From an uncultured Aurantimonas sp. (GTDB taxonomy: Bacteria > Pseudomonadota > Alphaproteobacteria > Rhizobiales > Rhizobiaceae), in NCBI GenBank assembly GCA_947488615.1, contig CANKZU010000001.1, positions 463,031 to 527,030 on the forward strand: a stretch of DNA of 64,000 bases, written 5' to 3'. This document shows, in pieces, positions 46,238 through 55,774 of this stretch. The notes under the pieces are model-generated. The model was not told the origin of the DNA, searched no databases, and was given only the letters and a program-made list of their open reading frames with translations. How positions within the stretch are numbered: the stretch's first letter is position 1; every line of letters begins with the position of its first letter. Both the position numbers and the translations under genes were made by a program.

Positions 46238-47073
46238 CCCTGGCGACCCTTTCCGACGTTCTGCAACCGGCCCTCAGGGAGGGTTACGCGGTCGGCGGTC
46301 TCGTCGTCCTTGGCTGGGAGGACGCCCGCGCCTATGTGGCGGCGGCCGAGGCGGAGAACGCGCCGGTAATCCTGCAAGCGGGTCCCGGCTGCCGGGCGCA
46401 CACCCCGCTTCGCGTCCTCGGCGCGATGTTCCGGACGCTGGCCGAAGGCGCCAGCGTTCCGGTCGTGGCACATCTCGACCACGGCTACACGGAAGACGAA
46501 TGCCGCGAGGCGATCGACTGCGGCTTCACCTCGGTGATGTTCGACGGCTCGCGCAAGCCGCTCGGCGAGAACATCGCCGCGACGGCCCGGATCGCCGAAA
46601 TGACCCATGCCGCCGGCGTCTCGATCGAGGGCGAGATCGGCTTCGTCGGTTATGCCGAAGGCGAGGCATCCGCCGGCACATCGTCCGAAGAGGCCGCCCG
46701 CTTCGCCGCCGAAAGCGGCGTCGACGCGATGGCGGTTTCCATCGGCAACGTCCATCTGCAGCAGGAAAAGGCGGCCGAGATCGACCTCGACACGCTGCGC
46801 GCCATCGAGGCCGTCACGAACCTGCCGCTCGTCATCCACGGCGGCTCGGGCGTTCCGGTCGCCACGCGCAGCCGGCTGGCGCGCGAATCGAAGATCTGCA
46901 AGTTCAATATCGGCACGGAACTGCGCATGGCCTTCGGACAGGCGTTGCGCGAGGCCATCGACCGCGACCCCAAACGCTTCGACCGTCTGGCGATCCTGAA
47001 GGAGACCGAAGCGCCGGTCCGCGACGCCGCCCGCGCCGTCATCCGGTCGCTTCGCGGCCCGTCGCCGGGATAG
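46234..47073 (+). CDS. Class II fructose-bisphosphate-aldolase-family enzyme (IolJ-like)
   Basis: 279 residues. Zn-dependent ketose-bisphosphate aldolase fold: metal site VAHLDHG (His80 and His83), EGEIGFVGYAEG, the substrate-contact VSIGNVHL and FNIGTELRMAF. In iol operons this family performs the last ring-derived cleavage of 2-deoxy-5-keto-gluconate-6-phosphate to malonate semialdehyde and dihydroxyacetone phosphate. Last gene of the plus-strand iol operon, overlapping iolB by four bases. Confidence 0.88.
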   Translation: MTLATLSDVLQPALREGYAVGGLVVLGWEDARAYVAAAEAENAPVILQAGPGCRAHTPLRVLGAMFRTLAEGASVPVVAHLDHGYTEDECREAIDCGFTSVMFDGSRKPLGENIAATARIAEMTHAAGVSIEGEIGFVGYAEGEASAGTSSEEAARFAAESGVDAMAVSIGNVHLQQEKAAEIDLDTLRAIEAVTNLPLVIHGGSGVPVATRSRLARESKICKFNIGTELRMAFGQALREAIDRDPKRFDRLAILKETEAPVRDAARAVIRSLRGPSPG

Positions 47074-47175
47074 AGACGCACGACGAACGGGTTCCTATCG
47101 CCGCCGGTTTGTGTAACGTCCGGTCGGCTTTGCCTGGGGGGCGGAGCCGAGTCGCGTTGCAGGGGAGAGGCAGGC

Positions 47176-48222
47176 ATGACCGCAAGCGAGGACACCGCGC
47201 CGGAGGCCGCCGAAAAGCCCGCGCCAACCTTTGCGAACCGCCTGCGGGACTATGCGCCGGGGGTGCTGGTCGCGGCGACGGTCGCCGTCGCGGCGAAATT
47301 CCTGTCCGAGCATTACGGCGCGCCGGCCATGCTGATGGCGCTGCTCCTGGGCATCGCCCTGAACTTCCTCACCGAGGAAGGCAAATGCGCGGCCGGCATC
47401 AACTTCACCGCCAGGACGGTCCTGCGCGTCGGCGTCGCGCTCCTGGGCGTGCGCATCTCCGTCGCCCTGTTGATCGGCCTCGGCCCCGGCCTGATCGCGC
47501 TGCTCGTCGCCGGCGTCGTCGCCACCATCCTGTTCGGCTTTGCCGCGGCGAAGCTGCTCGGTCGCGGCTGGCGGCTGGCGCTCCTGACCGGCGGATCGGT
47601 GGCGATCTGCGGCGCCTCGGCGGCGATGGCTATCGCCGCCGTCCTGCCGAAGAACCAGTACTCCGAGCGCAACCTGATCTTCACCGTGCTCAGCGTCACC
47701 GTGCTCAGCACCCTGGCGATGATCGTCTATCCGCTGCTGATCCCGGTCTTCGGGCTGAAGGACCAGGCGATCGGCGTGTTTCTCGGCGGCACCATCCACG
47801 ACGTCGCCCAGGTCGTCGGCGCCGGCTTTTCGGTCTCCGACGCGGCCGGCGAGACCGCCACGCTGGTCAAGCTGATCCGCGTCACCATGCTGGCGCCGGT
47901 GGTGCTGGTGTTCACGCTGGTGTTCCGCGCCACCCACAAGAGCGAGGCCGAGGCCGGCAAGCGGCCGCCGCTGATCCCCGGCTTCGTGCTCGGCTTTCTG
48001 GCGCTGGCAGCGCTCAATTCCTTCGGCCTGATCCCCAAGCAAGCCGCCGACATCACCGCCGACGTCTCCGGCTGGGCGCTCCTGTTCGGCATCGCCGCCG
48101 TCGGCATGAAGACCGCGCTGAAGAGCATCCTTTCCGTCGGCCGCGAGGCCGTCCTCCTCGTCGTCGCCGAGACCGTCTTCCTCGCCGCCTTCATCCTCAT
48201 CGGAATTGCATATCTGAACTAA
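47176..48222 (+). CDS. YeiH/UPF0324-family membrane transporter (putative sulfate exporter)
   Basis: 348 residues with about ten hydrophobic segments. Family landmarks include the loop NFLTEEGKCAAGINFTARTVLRVGVALLG, the broken helix SVAICGASAAMAI and TIHDVAQVVGAGF. YeiH-type proteins are annotated as sulfate or sulfite-related exporters on indirect evidence; some are linked to thiosulfate or taurine metabolism. A GGGGAGAGG ribosome site precedes the ATG. It lies alone between the iol operon and the small paralog array. Confidence 0.88.
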   Translation: MTASEDTAPEAAEKPAPTFANRLRDYAPGVLVAATVAVAAKFLSEHYGAPAMLMALLLGIALNFLTEEGKCAAGINFTARTVLRVGVALLGVRISVALLIGLGPGLIALLVAGVVATILFGFAAAKLLGRGWRLALLTGGSVAICGASAAMAIAAVLPKNQYSERNLIFTVLSVTVLSTLAMIVYPLLIPVFGLKDQAIGVFLGGTIHDVAQVVGAGFSVSDAAGETATLVKLIRVTMLAPVVLVFTLVFRATHKSEAEAGKRPPLIPGFVLGFLALAALNSFGLIPKQAADITADVSGWALLFGIAAVGMKTALKSILSVGREAVLLVVAETVFLAAFILIGIAYLN

Positions 48223-48317
48223 CGGCGACGGGCTCCTTTTCCAGCAAGTACTGCCTTTTCCAGAACGATTCACCCCCACCGTCAGCAAGGCGGTTTCGTT
48301 TCCGGAAGGACCAAACG

Positions 48318-48698
48318 ATGAGCCCTTTGACCGACATTCGCCTGCCGATCCACAACGCCCTCATCTACGTGCGGAACACCGGGGACTGGGATGTGCCGGC
48401 GATCGATGGCATCGGACATCTGTGGACGAGCAAGACCTGCGTCGCGGTCGGATGCCTGCCGGACATCGACGGCGCGACACGGATCATCATCGGCGACGTC
48501 ATCGACGTTCCGCGAACCGAGCACGAAACCTTCGATAGGCGGATTGAGACGCCGTCGAAATCCGTGACCGTCGAATCTGTCTATGATCATGACCTTGCGG
48601 TCGTCACGACAGGGACATCGTCAACGCGCGTTCGGATATGGACAGACGGAACGTCGCTTTCCTCGATCATTATCGTCGGCGTGCATCGACATGACTGA
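48318..48698 (+). CDS. Small tandem-array protein, copy 1 (unknown family)
   Basis: 126 residues from the ATG at 48318 with GGAAGGA upstream. No signal peptide or membrane helix; alternating hydrophobic strands suggest a beta-sandwich. Shared array motifs: NALIYV at 13-18, IDGIG near 29-33, TCVAVGC near 39-45, TPS near 78-80 and RIWTDG near 106-111. It overlaps copy 2 by eight bases. Related proteins fill the next 1.2 kb. A distant likeness to ComJ/Nin-type nuclease-inhibitor proteins is only a pattern impression. Confidence 0.72.
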   Translation: MSPLTDIRLPIHNALIYVRNTGDWDVPAIDGIGHLWTSKTCVAVGCLPDIDGATRIIIGDVIDVPRTEHETFDRRIETPSKSVTVESVYDHDLAVVTTGTSSTRVRIWTDGTSLSSIIIVGVHRHD

Positions 48699-49071
48699 GA
48701 TCATTCACTGGACCGCCCGTCATCCCATTCAGAACTCCCTGATCTTCATCCACGATGACGGGGATTATGATTTTCCCGAGATCGATGGAATTGGGGCCCA
48801 TTGGGCGACGCCGACATGCGTCGCGGTCAGTTGCAGCCCCGGCTGTGACGCGGACACGATCATCGACGTCGGCGATCCTTCCGATGTCCGGCAGTCCGAC
48901 CAGCAAATCTTCGACGGCTGGCTGAACACGCCCTCAAGACGGATCAAGCTCGACGCCGTCCATATCGAGACGATCGGCGAACTGGCCGTTCCCTGCACCA
49001 TGACTCGCCTGTGGATCTGGACGGACGGCCATCAGGATAGCGAATTCGTGTCGATCGGCGTCAGCCAATGA
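48691..49071 (+). CDS. Small tandem-array protein, copy 2
   Basis: 126 residues from the ATG at 48691, inside the end of copy 1, so probably translationally coupled. Motifs in the same order: NSLIFIHDDGDYDFPEIDGIG, TCVAVSC, LNTPSRRIKLDAV and LWIWTDG, ending with SEFVSIGVSQ. It has the same length as copies 1 and 3 and is closer to copy 3 than to copy 1 (shared IFIHD, SEFVSIGVS). Function unknown. Confidence 0.75.
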   Translation: MTEIIHWTARHPIQNSLIFIHDDGDYDFPEIDGIGAHWATPTCVAVSCSPGCDADTIIDVGDPSDVRQSDQQIFDGWLNTPSRRIKLDAVHIETIGELAVPCTMTRLWIWTDGHQDSEFVSIGVSQ

Positions 49072-49119
49072 GGCACGATAGAGCCTCCACCCTTGTCTGC
49101 ATCAGCGATAGCCGACCCG

Positions 49120-49500
49120 ATGAGCAATCGATTCTTCCGCCACATCCTCGCGAACGGCCTCATCTTCATTCACGACGGCGGCGAGTGGACAGCCCCGGAC
49201 GTGGACGGGATCGGTACATATTGGCGCAGCGACACGTGCGTCATCGTGAGTTGTCTGCCGCATTCCGAAGGCGCGACTTCCATCGAGGTCGGGGAGAGCG
49301 ACGAGGTCAGGCATTCGCCTCATAAAATCTTTGACGATTGGCTGGACACGCCCAGCGGAAAGATCAGGATCGAGGGTGTTGAGATCGACGAGATCACGTC
49401 ATTTGCCGTATCTGCGGCGCGAACCCGACTGACGATTTGGACAGACGGACAGAAATGCTCCGAATTCGTGTCGATCGGCGTCAGCCTCAGACAGGAATAG
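49120..49500 (+). CDS. Small tandem-array protein, copy 3
   Basis: 126 residues if started at the ATG at 49120, chosen because it gives the same length as copies 1 and 2; a TTG at 49093 would add nine residues. Motifs: NGLIFIHDGGEWTAPDVDGIG, TCVIVSC, LDTPSGKIRIEGV, LTIWTDG and SEFVSIGVS. Neither start has a strong ribosome site, but copy 2 ends only 49 bases upstream. Highly similar to copy 2. Function unknown. Confidence 0.75.
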   Translation: MSNRFFRHILANGLIFIHDGGEWTAPDVDGIGTYWRSDTCVIVSCLPHSEGATSIEVGESDEVRHSPHKIFDDWLDTPSGKIRIEGVEIDEITSFAVSAARTRLTIWTDGQKCSEFVSIGVSLRQE

Positions 49501-49541
49501 CGAACGGGAACGATATCGGCACCGCAGGAAGGAGGGCGGCA

Positions 49542-49919
49542 TTGGCGGATTCCATTCAACTCGCTCCTCCAAACTCCCTCTTCTTTCTGTCGGACATAGA
49601 GGATGACGGGATAGGGCCGGAATTCATCCCGGATCGCCTGATCCTGTCGACCCCATCCTGCATCTCGATCGGATGTCTCGCCTTTGTCGACGGCAAGACG
49701 ACGTTGACGCTGGCGGCATCGACGGAACTCGATCTGAAGCTGCCGCCAGTGTTCACCGGCTTCCTGAAAACACCCAATCGTGGTGTGCGTATCTCGACGA
49801 TCGCGCATCCCTCGCTGCTGAGACTGACAACGGGCACACTGTCGAGCAAAGTCCGAATCTGGGTCAATCGGCCCATCGAGCCGGACCGCATTCTCATCGG
49901 AATCGGAGGGGCTTCCTGA
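49542..49919 (+). CDS. Small tandem-array protein, copy 4 (divergent)
   Basis: 125 residues from a TTG at 49542 with a very strong AGGAAGGAGGG site just upstream; in-frame sequence further upstream lies in copy 3 and is unlike the family. Copy 4 keeps NSLFFL, SCISIGC, LKTPNRGVRIS and VRIWVN at matching positions but has lost the IDGIG and WTDG motifs, so it is the most divergent member and possibly sub-functionalised. It is the last of the array and convergent with the oxidoreductase gene downstream. Confidence 0.68.
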   Translation: MADSIQLAPPNSLFFLSDIEDDGIGPEFIPDRLILSTPSCISIGCLAFVDGKTTLTLAASTELDLKLPPVFTGFLKTPNRGVRISTIAHPSLLRLTTGTLSSKVRIWVNRPIEPDRILIGIGGAS

Positions 49920-49948
49920 GAAATGCTCCCCCGCGTGACCCGGCCGCC

Positions 49949-51268
49949 TTACGCCCCGCTCTCCGGCACGAATGCCTGCTCCATCTCGCGGCGCAGATCG
50001 TAGGCCCTGGAGCCGGTGGGCGCCGCGATGTCGGCGTAGGTCACCGGCGAGCCCGCTTCGACCGGCCGGGTCAGCGTCACGCGATGGGCGAGGCCAATCG
50101 GCAGCGCGCCGTTCGCCAGGCTCCGGGCCGCCGGTATGGCCTTGCCATAGACCGTGTAGCCGCCTTCCCCGTCGAGAACCTCGCCGGCGCGAAGGTCGCG
50201 CTTGGCGATCGCCACCGCGTCGCCGCGCCAGGTTTCCGACACGCCGGTCGCCTCGCCGCGCAGCGCCGCGTTGAGCACCGAGATCGACAGTTCCAGCCCG
50301 ATCAGATGAAACGGCTTGTACATCGCGGCATAGCGGCCGGTGGCGTCGGTCGGCAGCCCATACTGCTTGAAACAGGCAGCGGCGTAGTCGTTCGGCGCTT
50401 TCAGGACGACATAGACGCCCCAGCGCAGATCCCGATAGACCGGCCGGCCGTCCCGCTCCAGCGAGGAGACGACCTCGACCATGCCGTCGCGGTCGAGCTG
50501 CCCGCCGACATCGCGGGGACGCAGGATGTGGGCGAGATCATCGACGCCGCAGGGCGGAAATGTCAGCCCGTCTTGAGGCACCGACAGGTCGCAGGCATTG
50601 GCGATCGCGGCCATCTCGATCGCCGACTTGGTACCGTCGAGAAAGGAGTTGAACATTTGCGGGTTCATGCCGGCCGCTGCCGCCTCCTCCGGCGACAGAC
50701 CATAATGGGTCCAGACGTCGTCGGGCGTCACCTGGTGATAGGCCGGCAGATATTTCGTGCCCTTGCCGGCCGCCGCGATAATGAAGCCGGCCGACCGTCC
50801 CCAGTCGACCATCTCGGCGACCAGCGCCGGCTGGTCGCCATAGGCCATGGAATAGACCACACCGGCCTCGCGGGCTCGCCGGGCCAGAAGCGGGCCGCAG
50901 AGAACGTCCGTCTCGACATTGACCATGACCAGATGCTTGCCCGCGGCGATTGACGCCAGCGCGTGGGTAACGCCGGCCTCCGGCATCCCGGTCGCCTCGA
51001 TCACGACCTCGACGCCCTCGGCCGAACAGGCTTCGACGCCGGATTCGACAAACCGCGTTTTGCCGATCCGCGCCGCGTCCCAGCCCACGTTCCGGCAGGT
51101 CTGGCGCGCCCTGTCGGTGTCGAGGTCGGCGATGACCGCGACCACGAGGCCCGGTATCGTCGGCACCTGCGACAGGAACATCGAGCCGAACTTGCCGGCG
51201 CCGATCAGCGCGACCGTGACCGGCCGGCCATCCTCACGGCGACGGCGAAGCAGATATTGCAGATTCAA
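49949..51268 (-). CDS. NAD(P)-dependent oxidoreductase with C-terminal SAF domain
   Basis: 439 residues from a TTG at 51268, selected because a strong GGAGGAGAGGAG site lies upstream; an ATG at 51310 lacks one. Residues 15-150 form a homoserine-dehydrogenase-like Rossmann domain (VTVALIGAGKFGSMFLSQ, VIEATGMPEAG). A central catalytic region (YSMAYGDQPALVAEMVDW) and a C-terminal SAF-type domain near 355-430 (AKRDLRAGEVLDGEGGYTVYG) follow. Such proteins are often mislabelled flagellar FlgA because of SAF. Substrate unknown, perhaps a sugar-acid or sugar-derived intermediate. It precedes hisG on the same strand with no clear link. Confidence 0.8.
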   Translation of the reverse strand: MNLQYLLRRRREDGRPVTVALIGAGKFGSMFLSQVPTIPGLVVAVIADLDTDRARQTCRNVGWDAARIGKTRFVESGVEACSAEGVEVVIEATGMPEAGVTHALASIAAGKHLVMVNVETDVLCGPLLARRAREAGVVYSMAYGDQPALVAEMVDWGRSAGFIIAAAGKGTKYLPAYHQVTPDDVWTHYGLSPEEAAAAGMNPQMFNSFLDGTKSAIEMAAIANACDLSVPQDGLTFPPCGVDDLAHILRPRDVGGQLDRDGMVEVVSSLERDGRPVYRDLRWGVYVVLKAPNDYAAACFKQYGLPTDATGRYAAMYKPFHLIGLELSISVLNAALRGEATGVSETWRGDAVAIAKRDLRAGEVLDGEGGYTVYGKAIPAARSLANGALPIGLAHRVTLTRPVEAGSPVTYADIAAPTGSRAYDLRREMEQAFVPESGA

Positions 51269-51379
51269 GCGGTAAGCTCCTCTCCTCCCGGCGCGCGGCT
51301 CGACCTCCATCGAACCAGGCGCCTGTCTTCACCGGCCGGACGGTACGCGGCGCTTATGGTTCAGGCAACGGGTCGCGGT

Positions 51380-52072
51380 CTAGCCGAACCGCGCCGCCAG
51401 TTCCGCCGCGAGCGCACTGTCCTCCGCATCCCGTTCCACCCTGTTTGAGCGCACCAGACAGGCTTCCGACTTCAGGATCACCCCGTCGGTGAGGATCTTC
51501 AGATGGTTGGCGGTCAGCGTCGATCCGGTCGAGGTGATGTCGACGATGATGTCGGCCGAGCCGGCCGCCGGCGCACCTTCGGTGGCGCCCAGGCTCTCGA
51601 CGATCCGGTAGCTCTGGATACCATGCAGGCGGGTGAAGAAGCTTTGGGTCAGCCGCCAGTATTTGGTCGCGATCCGCAAGCGCCGCCCGTGCCGGGCGCG
51701 GTAGGAGCCGGCGACGTCGTTCAGATCCTCCATCGTCTCGACATCGACCCAGGCGTCCGGCACCGCGACGACGACGTCGGCATGGCCGAAGCCGAGCCGC
51801 GCGACGATCTCGACGGCGGCGTCGGGCTCGGCAATCGTCTCGCGGACCAGATCCTCGCCGGTGATGCCGAAATCGATCGCCCCGTCGCGCAGCTCGCGCG
51901 CGATTTCCGAGGCAGACAGAAGCAGCACCTCGAGCCCCGGCGCGCCGCTGACCACGGTGCGGTAGCTGCGGGCGTTCTCGGCCGACGCGACACTGATGCC
52001 GGCCGCCGCCAGCGCCGCGATCGCCTTTTCGTTCAGCCGCCCCTTGGACGGGATCGCCAGCGACACCGTCAT
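51380..52072 (-). CDS. hisG: ATP phosphoribosyltransferase, short form HisG
   Basis: 230 residues from the ATG at 52072, which overlaps the hisZ stop (ATGA). Short-form HisG lacks the C-terminal regulatory domain and needs HisZ; this one ends near residue 230, as expected. Motifs: [16 protein letters not shown], the ITGEDLV segment and [13 protein letters not shown], and the phosphate loop [18 protein letters not shown]. First step of histidine synthesis: ATP plus PRPP to phosphoribosyl-ATP. Confidence 0.94.
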   Translation of the reverse strand: MTVSLAIPSKGRLNEKAIAALAAAGISVASAENARSYRTVVSGAPGLEVLLLSASEIARELRDGAIDFGITGEDLVRETIAEPDAAVEIVARLGFGHADVVVAVPDAWVDVETMEDLNDVAGSYRARHGRRLRIATKYWRLTQSFFTRLHGIQSYRIVESLGATEGAPAAGSADIIVDITSTGSTLTANHLKILTDGVILKSEACLVRSNRVERDAEDSALAAELAARFG

Positions 52073-53211
52073 GACTTGTCTCCCGCATGGCCGGTCGCGG
52101 CGCCGATGCGGTCGAGCCAGAGCGCGAAGCCGACGGCAGGGACCGGCGCGGCGGCGCCCAGCATCGTCAGCAGACGGTCGTAGCGCCCGCCGCCGGCCAG
52201 CGTCTCGTCGGACCCCTTTTGCCGCGCCTCGAAGACGAGGCCGGTGTAATAGTCGATCGGCCGGCCGAAGGCGGCGCGATAGCGCACCGAGGCGAGGTCG
52301 ACGCCGGCGGCACGTAGCGCCAGATTGCGGGTCTCGAAGAACAGCGCCGCACGGCCGAGATCGAGATCGGCCGATTCCGCCAGACCGCGCAGCCTGTCGC
52401 CGGCTTCGCCGAGCGGGCAGTCGATGGCAAGGAACTGGCGCAAGAGGTTGAGTGGCGCGTCGTCCAGCCGCGCTTCGGCGACGGCGAGCTTTTCGATCAG
52501 CCGCACCGCGACCTCGCCGGGCGAGCGGCCGGCATGGGGCGGCAGGCCCGCCTCTTCCATGCGCGTGCGGATCATCCGGGTCAGCGCACCCTCCTCGCGG
52601 CGGCGCGCGAGATCGGCAAGCTCCGGATCGAGCCGCTCCAGCGTGCCGGCACCGCCAGTCGCCAGCGCGTTGAGCGCCGCGTCGAGCAGCCCGTCATGGC
52701 CGAAGGTGCGCACCAGCCGGCGCTGCCAGCCATCCGGCAGGCCGAGCGCCTTCAGGAACGCCTCGAACAGACCCTGATCGCCGAGCACGATGTCGAGGCC
52801 GGCCGGATCGACGCCGCAAGCCGACAGTCCGGCCAGAGCATCGGCCAGCGCCCGCGCGTCGGCGGTAGCGCGGTTCGCCTCGCCGAGATCCTCGATACCG
52901 GCCTGGAAGAATTCGCCGGGCCCGCTCGGGCGCTGGCGGAAGACGAGGCCGAGATAGGAATAGCGGCGCGGCAGCGCCTCGCCGGTGGCAATGTGGGAAA
53001 GGCACACCGGGATGGTGAAGTCCGGGCGCAGGCACAGATGCTCGCCGGCCTCGCCACGGGTCAGGAAGATGCGGCGGCGGAGCGCCTCGCCGGCGGTATC
53101 GAGATAGGGGTCGGCCGGCTGGATGATCGGCGCGTGGACGCGGCGCGCCCCGCGTGCCTCGAACAGGGCGCCGAGCGCGGTCTGGAACGGAGCGGGCGCG
53201 GTGTCGCTCAC
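52069..53211 (-). CDS. hisZ: ATP phosphoribosyltransferase regulatory subunit HisZ
   Basis: 380 residues from a GTG at 53211, just after the hisS stop and preceded by GGAG nine bases upstream; longer open frames would overlap hisS. Class II synthetase-like fold without the anticodon domain: [20 protein letters not shown], motif-2-like [28 protein letters not shown], and motif-3-like [15 protein letters not shown]. HisZ and short HisG form the hetero-octameric first enzyme of histidine synthesis, giving feedback control. Four-base overlap with hisG. Confidence 0.93.
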   Translation of the reverse strand: MSDTAPAPFQTALGALFEARGARRVHAPIIQPADPYLDTAGEALRRRIFLTRGEAGEHLCLRPDFTIPVCLSHIATGEALPRRYSYLGLVFRQRPSGPGEFFQAGIEDLGEANRATADARALADALAGLSACGVDPAGLDIVLGDQGLFEAFLKALGLPDGWQRRLVRTFGHDGLLDAALNALATGGAGTLERLDPELADLARRREEGALTRMIRTRMEEAGLPPHAGRSPGEVAVRLIEKLAVAEARLDDAPLNLLRQFLAIDCPLGEAGDRLRGLAESADLDLGRAALFFETRNLALRAAGVDLASVRYRAAFGRPIDYYTGLVFEARQKGSDETLAGGGRYDRLLTMLGAAAPVPAVGFALWLDRIGAATGHAGDKS

Positions 53212-53215
53212 TGGC

Positions 53216-54835
53216 TCAGGCTCCGGAAGCGCCGGACGCGCGATCTTCGGCGTGGCGCGCGAGAATGCGGCGAACGGCCTCGACCATCGCAGCTTCGTCC
53301 ACCATCTCCTGCCCAGCGCGCGCCTCGCGCCATTCGGCATTGTCCTCGATGGTTTCGGCGATGCGCTTGCCCTCGATCAGATCCTTGATCTGAACCTTTC
53401 CGGCCGCCTTTTCGTCCGCACCTTGAATGATCACCACGGGCGCGTTGCGGCGGTCGGCATATTGCAGCTGCTTGCCGAACTGTTTGGGGTTGCCCTGGAA
53501 GACCTCGACCGGCACTGGCGGCTTCGACGGATCGTCGTTCAGCGCATCGCGGAGCCTGGTCGCCATCGCCTGATAGTCGGCCATCCGGTCGCGATCCATG
53601 ACCGTGACCACCACCGGGCCAGGGCGTTCCGACACATCGAGACGGCCGAGATTCTTCAACGCCGTCTGCAACCGCGAGACGCCGATGGAAAAGCCGGTCG
53701 CCGGTACCGGCTGGCTCATGAAGCGCGAGACGAGGCCATCATAGCGCCCGCCGCCGCCGACCGAGCCGAACTGTACCTTCTGGCCCTTCTCGTTGACGAC
53801 GTCGAACAGCAGCTCGGCCTCGAAGACCGGGCCGGTGTAGTATTCGAGGCCGCGAACGACCGAGGGGTCGATTAGAATTCGCCGTGAGCCGTAGCCGGCG
53901 GCTTCGGTAAGCTCCACAATCTGCATCAGCTCTTCAGCGCCTTGCTTGCCAACTTGATTTCGAGCAGTGGCATGGAAGTAACGTGCCGCAGCGACGTTAT
54001 CGTAAAAACGGCCCTCACCGTCTTTGCGCATGTCATCAAGCGGACGATGTTTCGCAGAATTTTCTTCAGCAAGGTCAAAGGCCTGAATAGTGGAGGCGAG
54101 AACAAACGTCTGCTCGTCCACGGGCAACCCCGCCCCCGGGGTAAAGTCGCCGCTTTCGTCCTTGCGCCCCTCGCCCAAGAGTAGCCGAACCCCCTCGGCG
54201 CCGAACTTATCGAGCTTGTCGATCGCCCGCAGCACCGTCAGCCGCCTTCCGGCGTTCTCCTCGCCGCCGAGGCCGATGGCCTCCAGCACGCCGTCGAGCA
54301 CCTTGCGGTTGTTGACCCGGATCACATACTGACCGCGCGGAATCCCCAGCGCCTCCATCGTGTCGGCCATCATCATCGCCATTTCGGCGTCGGCCGAAAC
54401 GTTCGGCGCGCCGACGATGTCGGCATCGAACTGCATGAACTGGCGGAAGCGGCCCGGCCCCGGCTTTTCGTTGCGGAAGACATGGCCCGCCCGGTAGCTG
54501 CGATAGGGCTTCGGCAGCGTCTCGTAGTTTTCCGCGACATGGCGGGCGAGCGGCGCGGTGAGGTCGTAGCGCAGGCTCAGCCACTGCTCGTCGTCGTCCT
54601 GCAGCGAGAACACGCCTTCGTTCGGCCGGTCGGCATCAGGCAGGAACTTGCCGAGCGCGTCGGTATATTCGAACGCCGGGGTCTCGACGGGCTCGAAACC
54701 ATACGTCTCGTAGACGCGCCGGATGGTGGCGAGCATGTCGGCCTCGGCGCGCAGATCGTCGGCGGTGCGGTCGGTAAAGCCGCGCGGCACCCGCGCCTGG
54801 ACCTTGGTCGGTTTTTTCTTCTTCTTTTCAGCCAT
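53216..54835 (-). CDS. hisS: Histidyl-tRNA synthetase
   Basis: 539 residues from the ATG at 54835. A lysine-rich start (MAEKKKKK) precedes motif 1 ([10 protein letters not shown]), motif 2 ([21 protein letters not shown]), the histidine loops [15 protein letters not shown] and GGGGRYDGL, and a C-terminal anticodon-binding domain ([20 protein letters not shown]). The protein is about 100 residues longer than the E. coli enzyme; the insert region lies near residues 240-300 and is encoded by DNA with lower GC and unlike codon use. It is followed at once by hisZ and hisG, an unusual but known coupling of charging and synthesis. Confidence 0.93.
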   Translation of the reverse strand: MAEKKKKKPTKVQARVPRGFTDRTADDLRAEADMLATIRRVYETYGFEPVETPAFEYTDALGKFLPDADRPNEGVFSLQDDDEQWLSLRYDLTAPLARHVAENYETLPKPYRSYRAGHVFRNEKPGPGRFRQFMQFDADIVGAPNVSADAEMAMMMADTMEALGIPRGQYVIRVNNRKVLDGVLEAIGLGGEENAGRRLTVLRAIDKLDKFGAEGVRLLLGEGRKDESGDFTPGAGLPVDEQTFVLASTIQAFDLAEENSAKHRPLDDMRKDGEGRFYDNVAAARYFHATARNQVGKQGAEELMQIVELTEAAGYGSRRILIDPSVVRGLEYYTGPVFEAELLFDVVNEKGQKVQFGSVGGGGRYDGLVSRFMSQPVPATGFSIGVSRLQTALKNLGRLDVSERPGPVVVTVMDRDRMADYQAMATRLRDALNDDPSKPPVPVEVFQGNPKQFGKQLQYADRRNAPVVIIQGADEKAAGKVQIKDLIEGKRIAETIEDNAEWREARAGQEMVDEAAMVEAVRRILARHAEDRASGASGA

Positions 54836-55558
54836 GATGACGCAGCGATCCGGATGGGTTCGACGGGGCTGGAAAAGCCCCGACTTATGCGGGCGTTCCC
54901 GTAACCCGTGCGGGAAATTTCGGCAAGGCGACGGGTTTGCGAGAAAGAGGCCGCGCGGCATCGCCCGCACCGCTTTCACGGCCGGTCGCTCAATCTCCAA
55001 AGATGGCGTCTCCTCCCTTCTTCTTATTCAGCCAATCCTCAATTCCGCCCTCACGAGCGGCGGGACGCCGGAGGCGAACCCTCCGACTGTTTTAAGTCAA
55101 TACGGTCCGCCTCCGGCATCCCGCACGGTGTTGACCCAACCCCTTGAACACTGTGCCCCGCCCCTCAGCTTCGGCTGCGCCTCGCTGGCGGGACACCCCC
55201 GCTGCGATGCGACACCCTCGGCCTTCAAGCGGAACCCTCGTGCGCTGCCGGATCTTCACGCCCCTTGCGGGACGTTCAAGTGGACCGATCCACAGACCCC
55301 TCCTATTGGGGGACGGTCCGGCGGGCGCTCGGGGCCGTCCGGGCCGGGTCTTCTCCGGAAGAAGCCCCGTCGCGGACACCGCCCGCCAGCCCCCGAACGA
55401 TCCCGGTGATCATTCGCGCCCGTTCCGTGGGCCGGCGGTGAGGGCAGTATGCGGGAGGGGAATAGGGTGGGGATAAATTTTTTGGACGCCGCGATTGTCT
55501 CGGACGCACGCGGACCTTTCGTTCACCGTCGAAGATGAGGGCGCCGGCCTTCGAGCTT
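54836..55558. other. Long non-coding stretch before the REP pair
   Basis: About 720 bases with no convincing gene: stray open frames occur on both strands but none has family features, ribosome sites or coherent codon use. It must contain the hisS promoter near its left end. A short AT-rich run (ATAAATTTTTT near 55473-55483) follows a G-rich stretch. I see no tRNA or known small RNA here. Confidence 0.5.
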
Positions 55559-55673
55559 CGCCATCCCGGCCTTGAGCCGGGGCCCATGCCGCGACATTTA
55601 TCCTACCCTCTCCGGCGACGGATTGGTGGTTCCAACGGCTTGGCATGGATCCCGGCTCAAGGCCGGGATGACG
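55559..55673. repeat. Inverted pair of REP-like palindromic elements
   Basis: Two 32-base units in opposite orientation, at 55559-55590 and 55642-55673, separated by 51 bases. The reverse complement of the second matches the first at all but a few positions. Each has an internal stem CCCGGC/GCCGGG around CTTGA. This type of ATCCCGGCCTTGAGCCGGG element is widespread in Rhizobiales-type genomes as intergenic repeats. The pair could fold into a cruciform or serve as a REP-transposase substrate. Confidence 0.75.
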
Positions 55674-55774
55674 ACCGCGTTGAACGGTTTCGCCAACCGC
55701 CAAGGCTGAGGATGACGCACGGCACAGCGGCTCGGCGCCTTTTCTCCCTCCTGAGACCGTCGAAGGGGAACGGA

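Noticed and set aside
46500-48698. 732-codon plus-strand frame running through the aldolase and YeiH genes
   Set aside because: Only its last 126 codons (from 48318) resemble a real protein; the upstream part is out-of-frame shadow of two well-supported genes.
55092-55476. Several short open frames in the hisS-REP gap
   Set aside because: They conflict with each other, are Pro/Arg-rich and lack conserved features; typical of GC-rich non-coding DNA.
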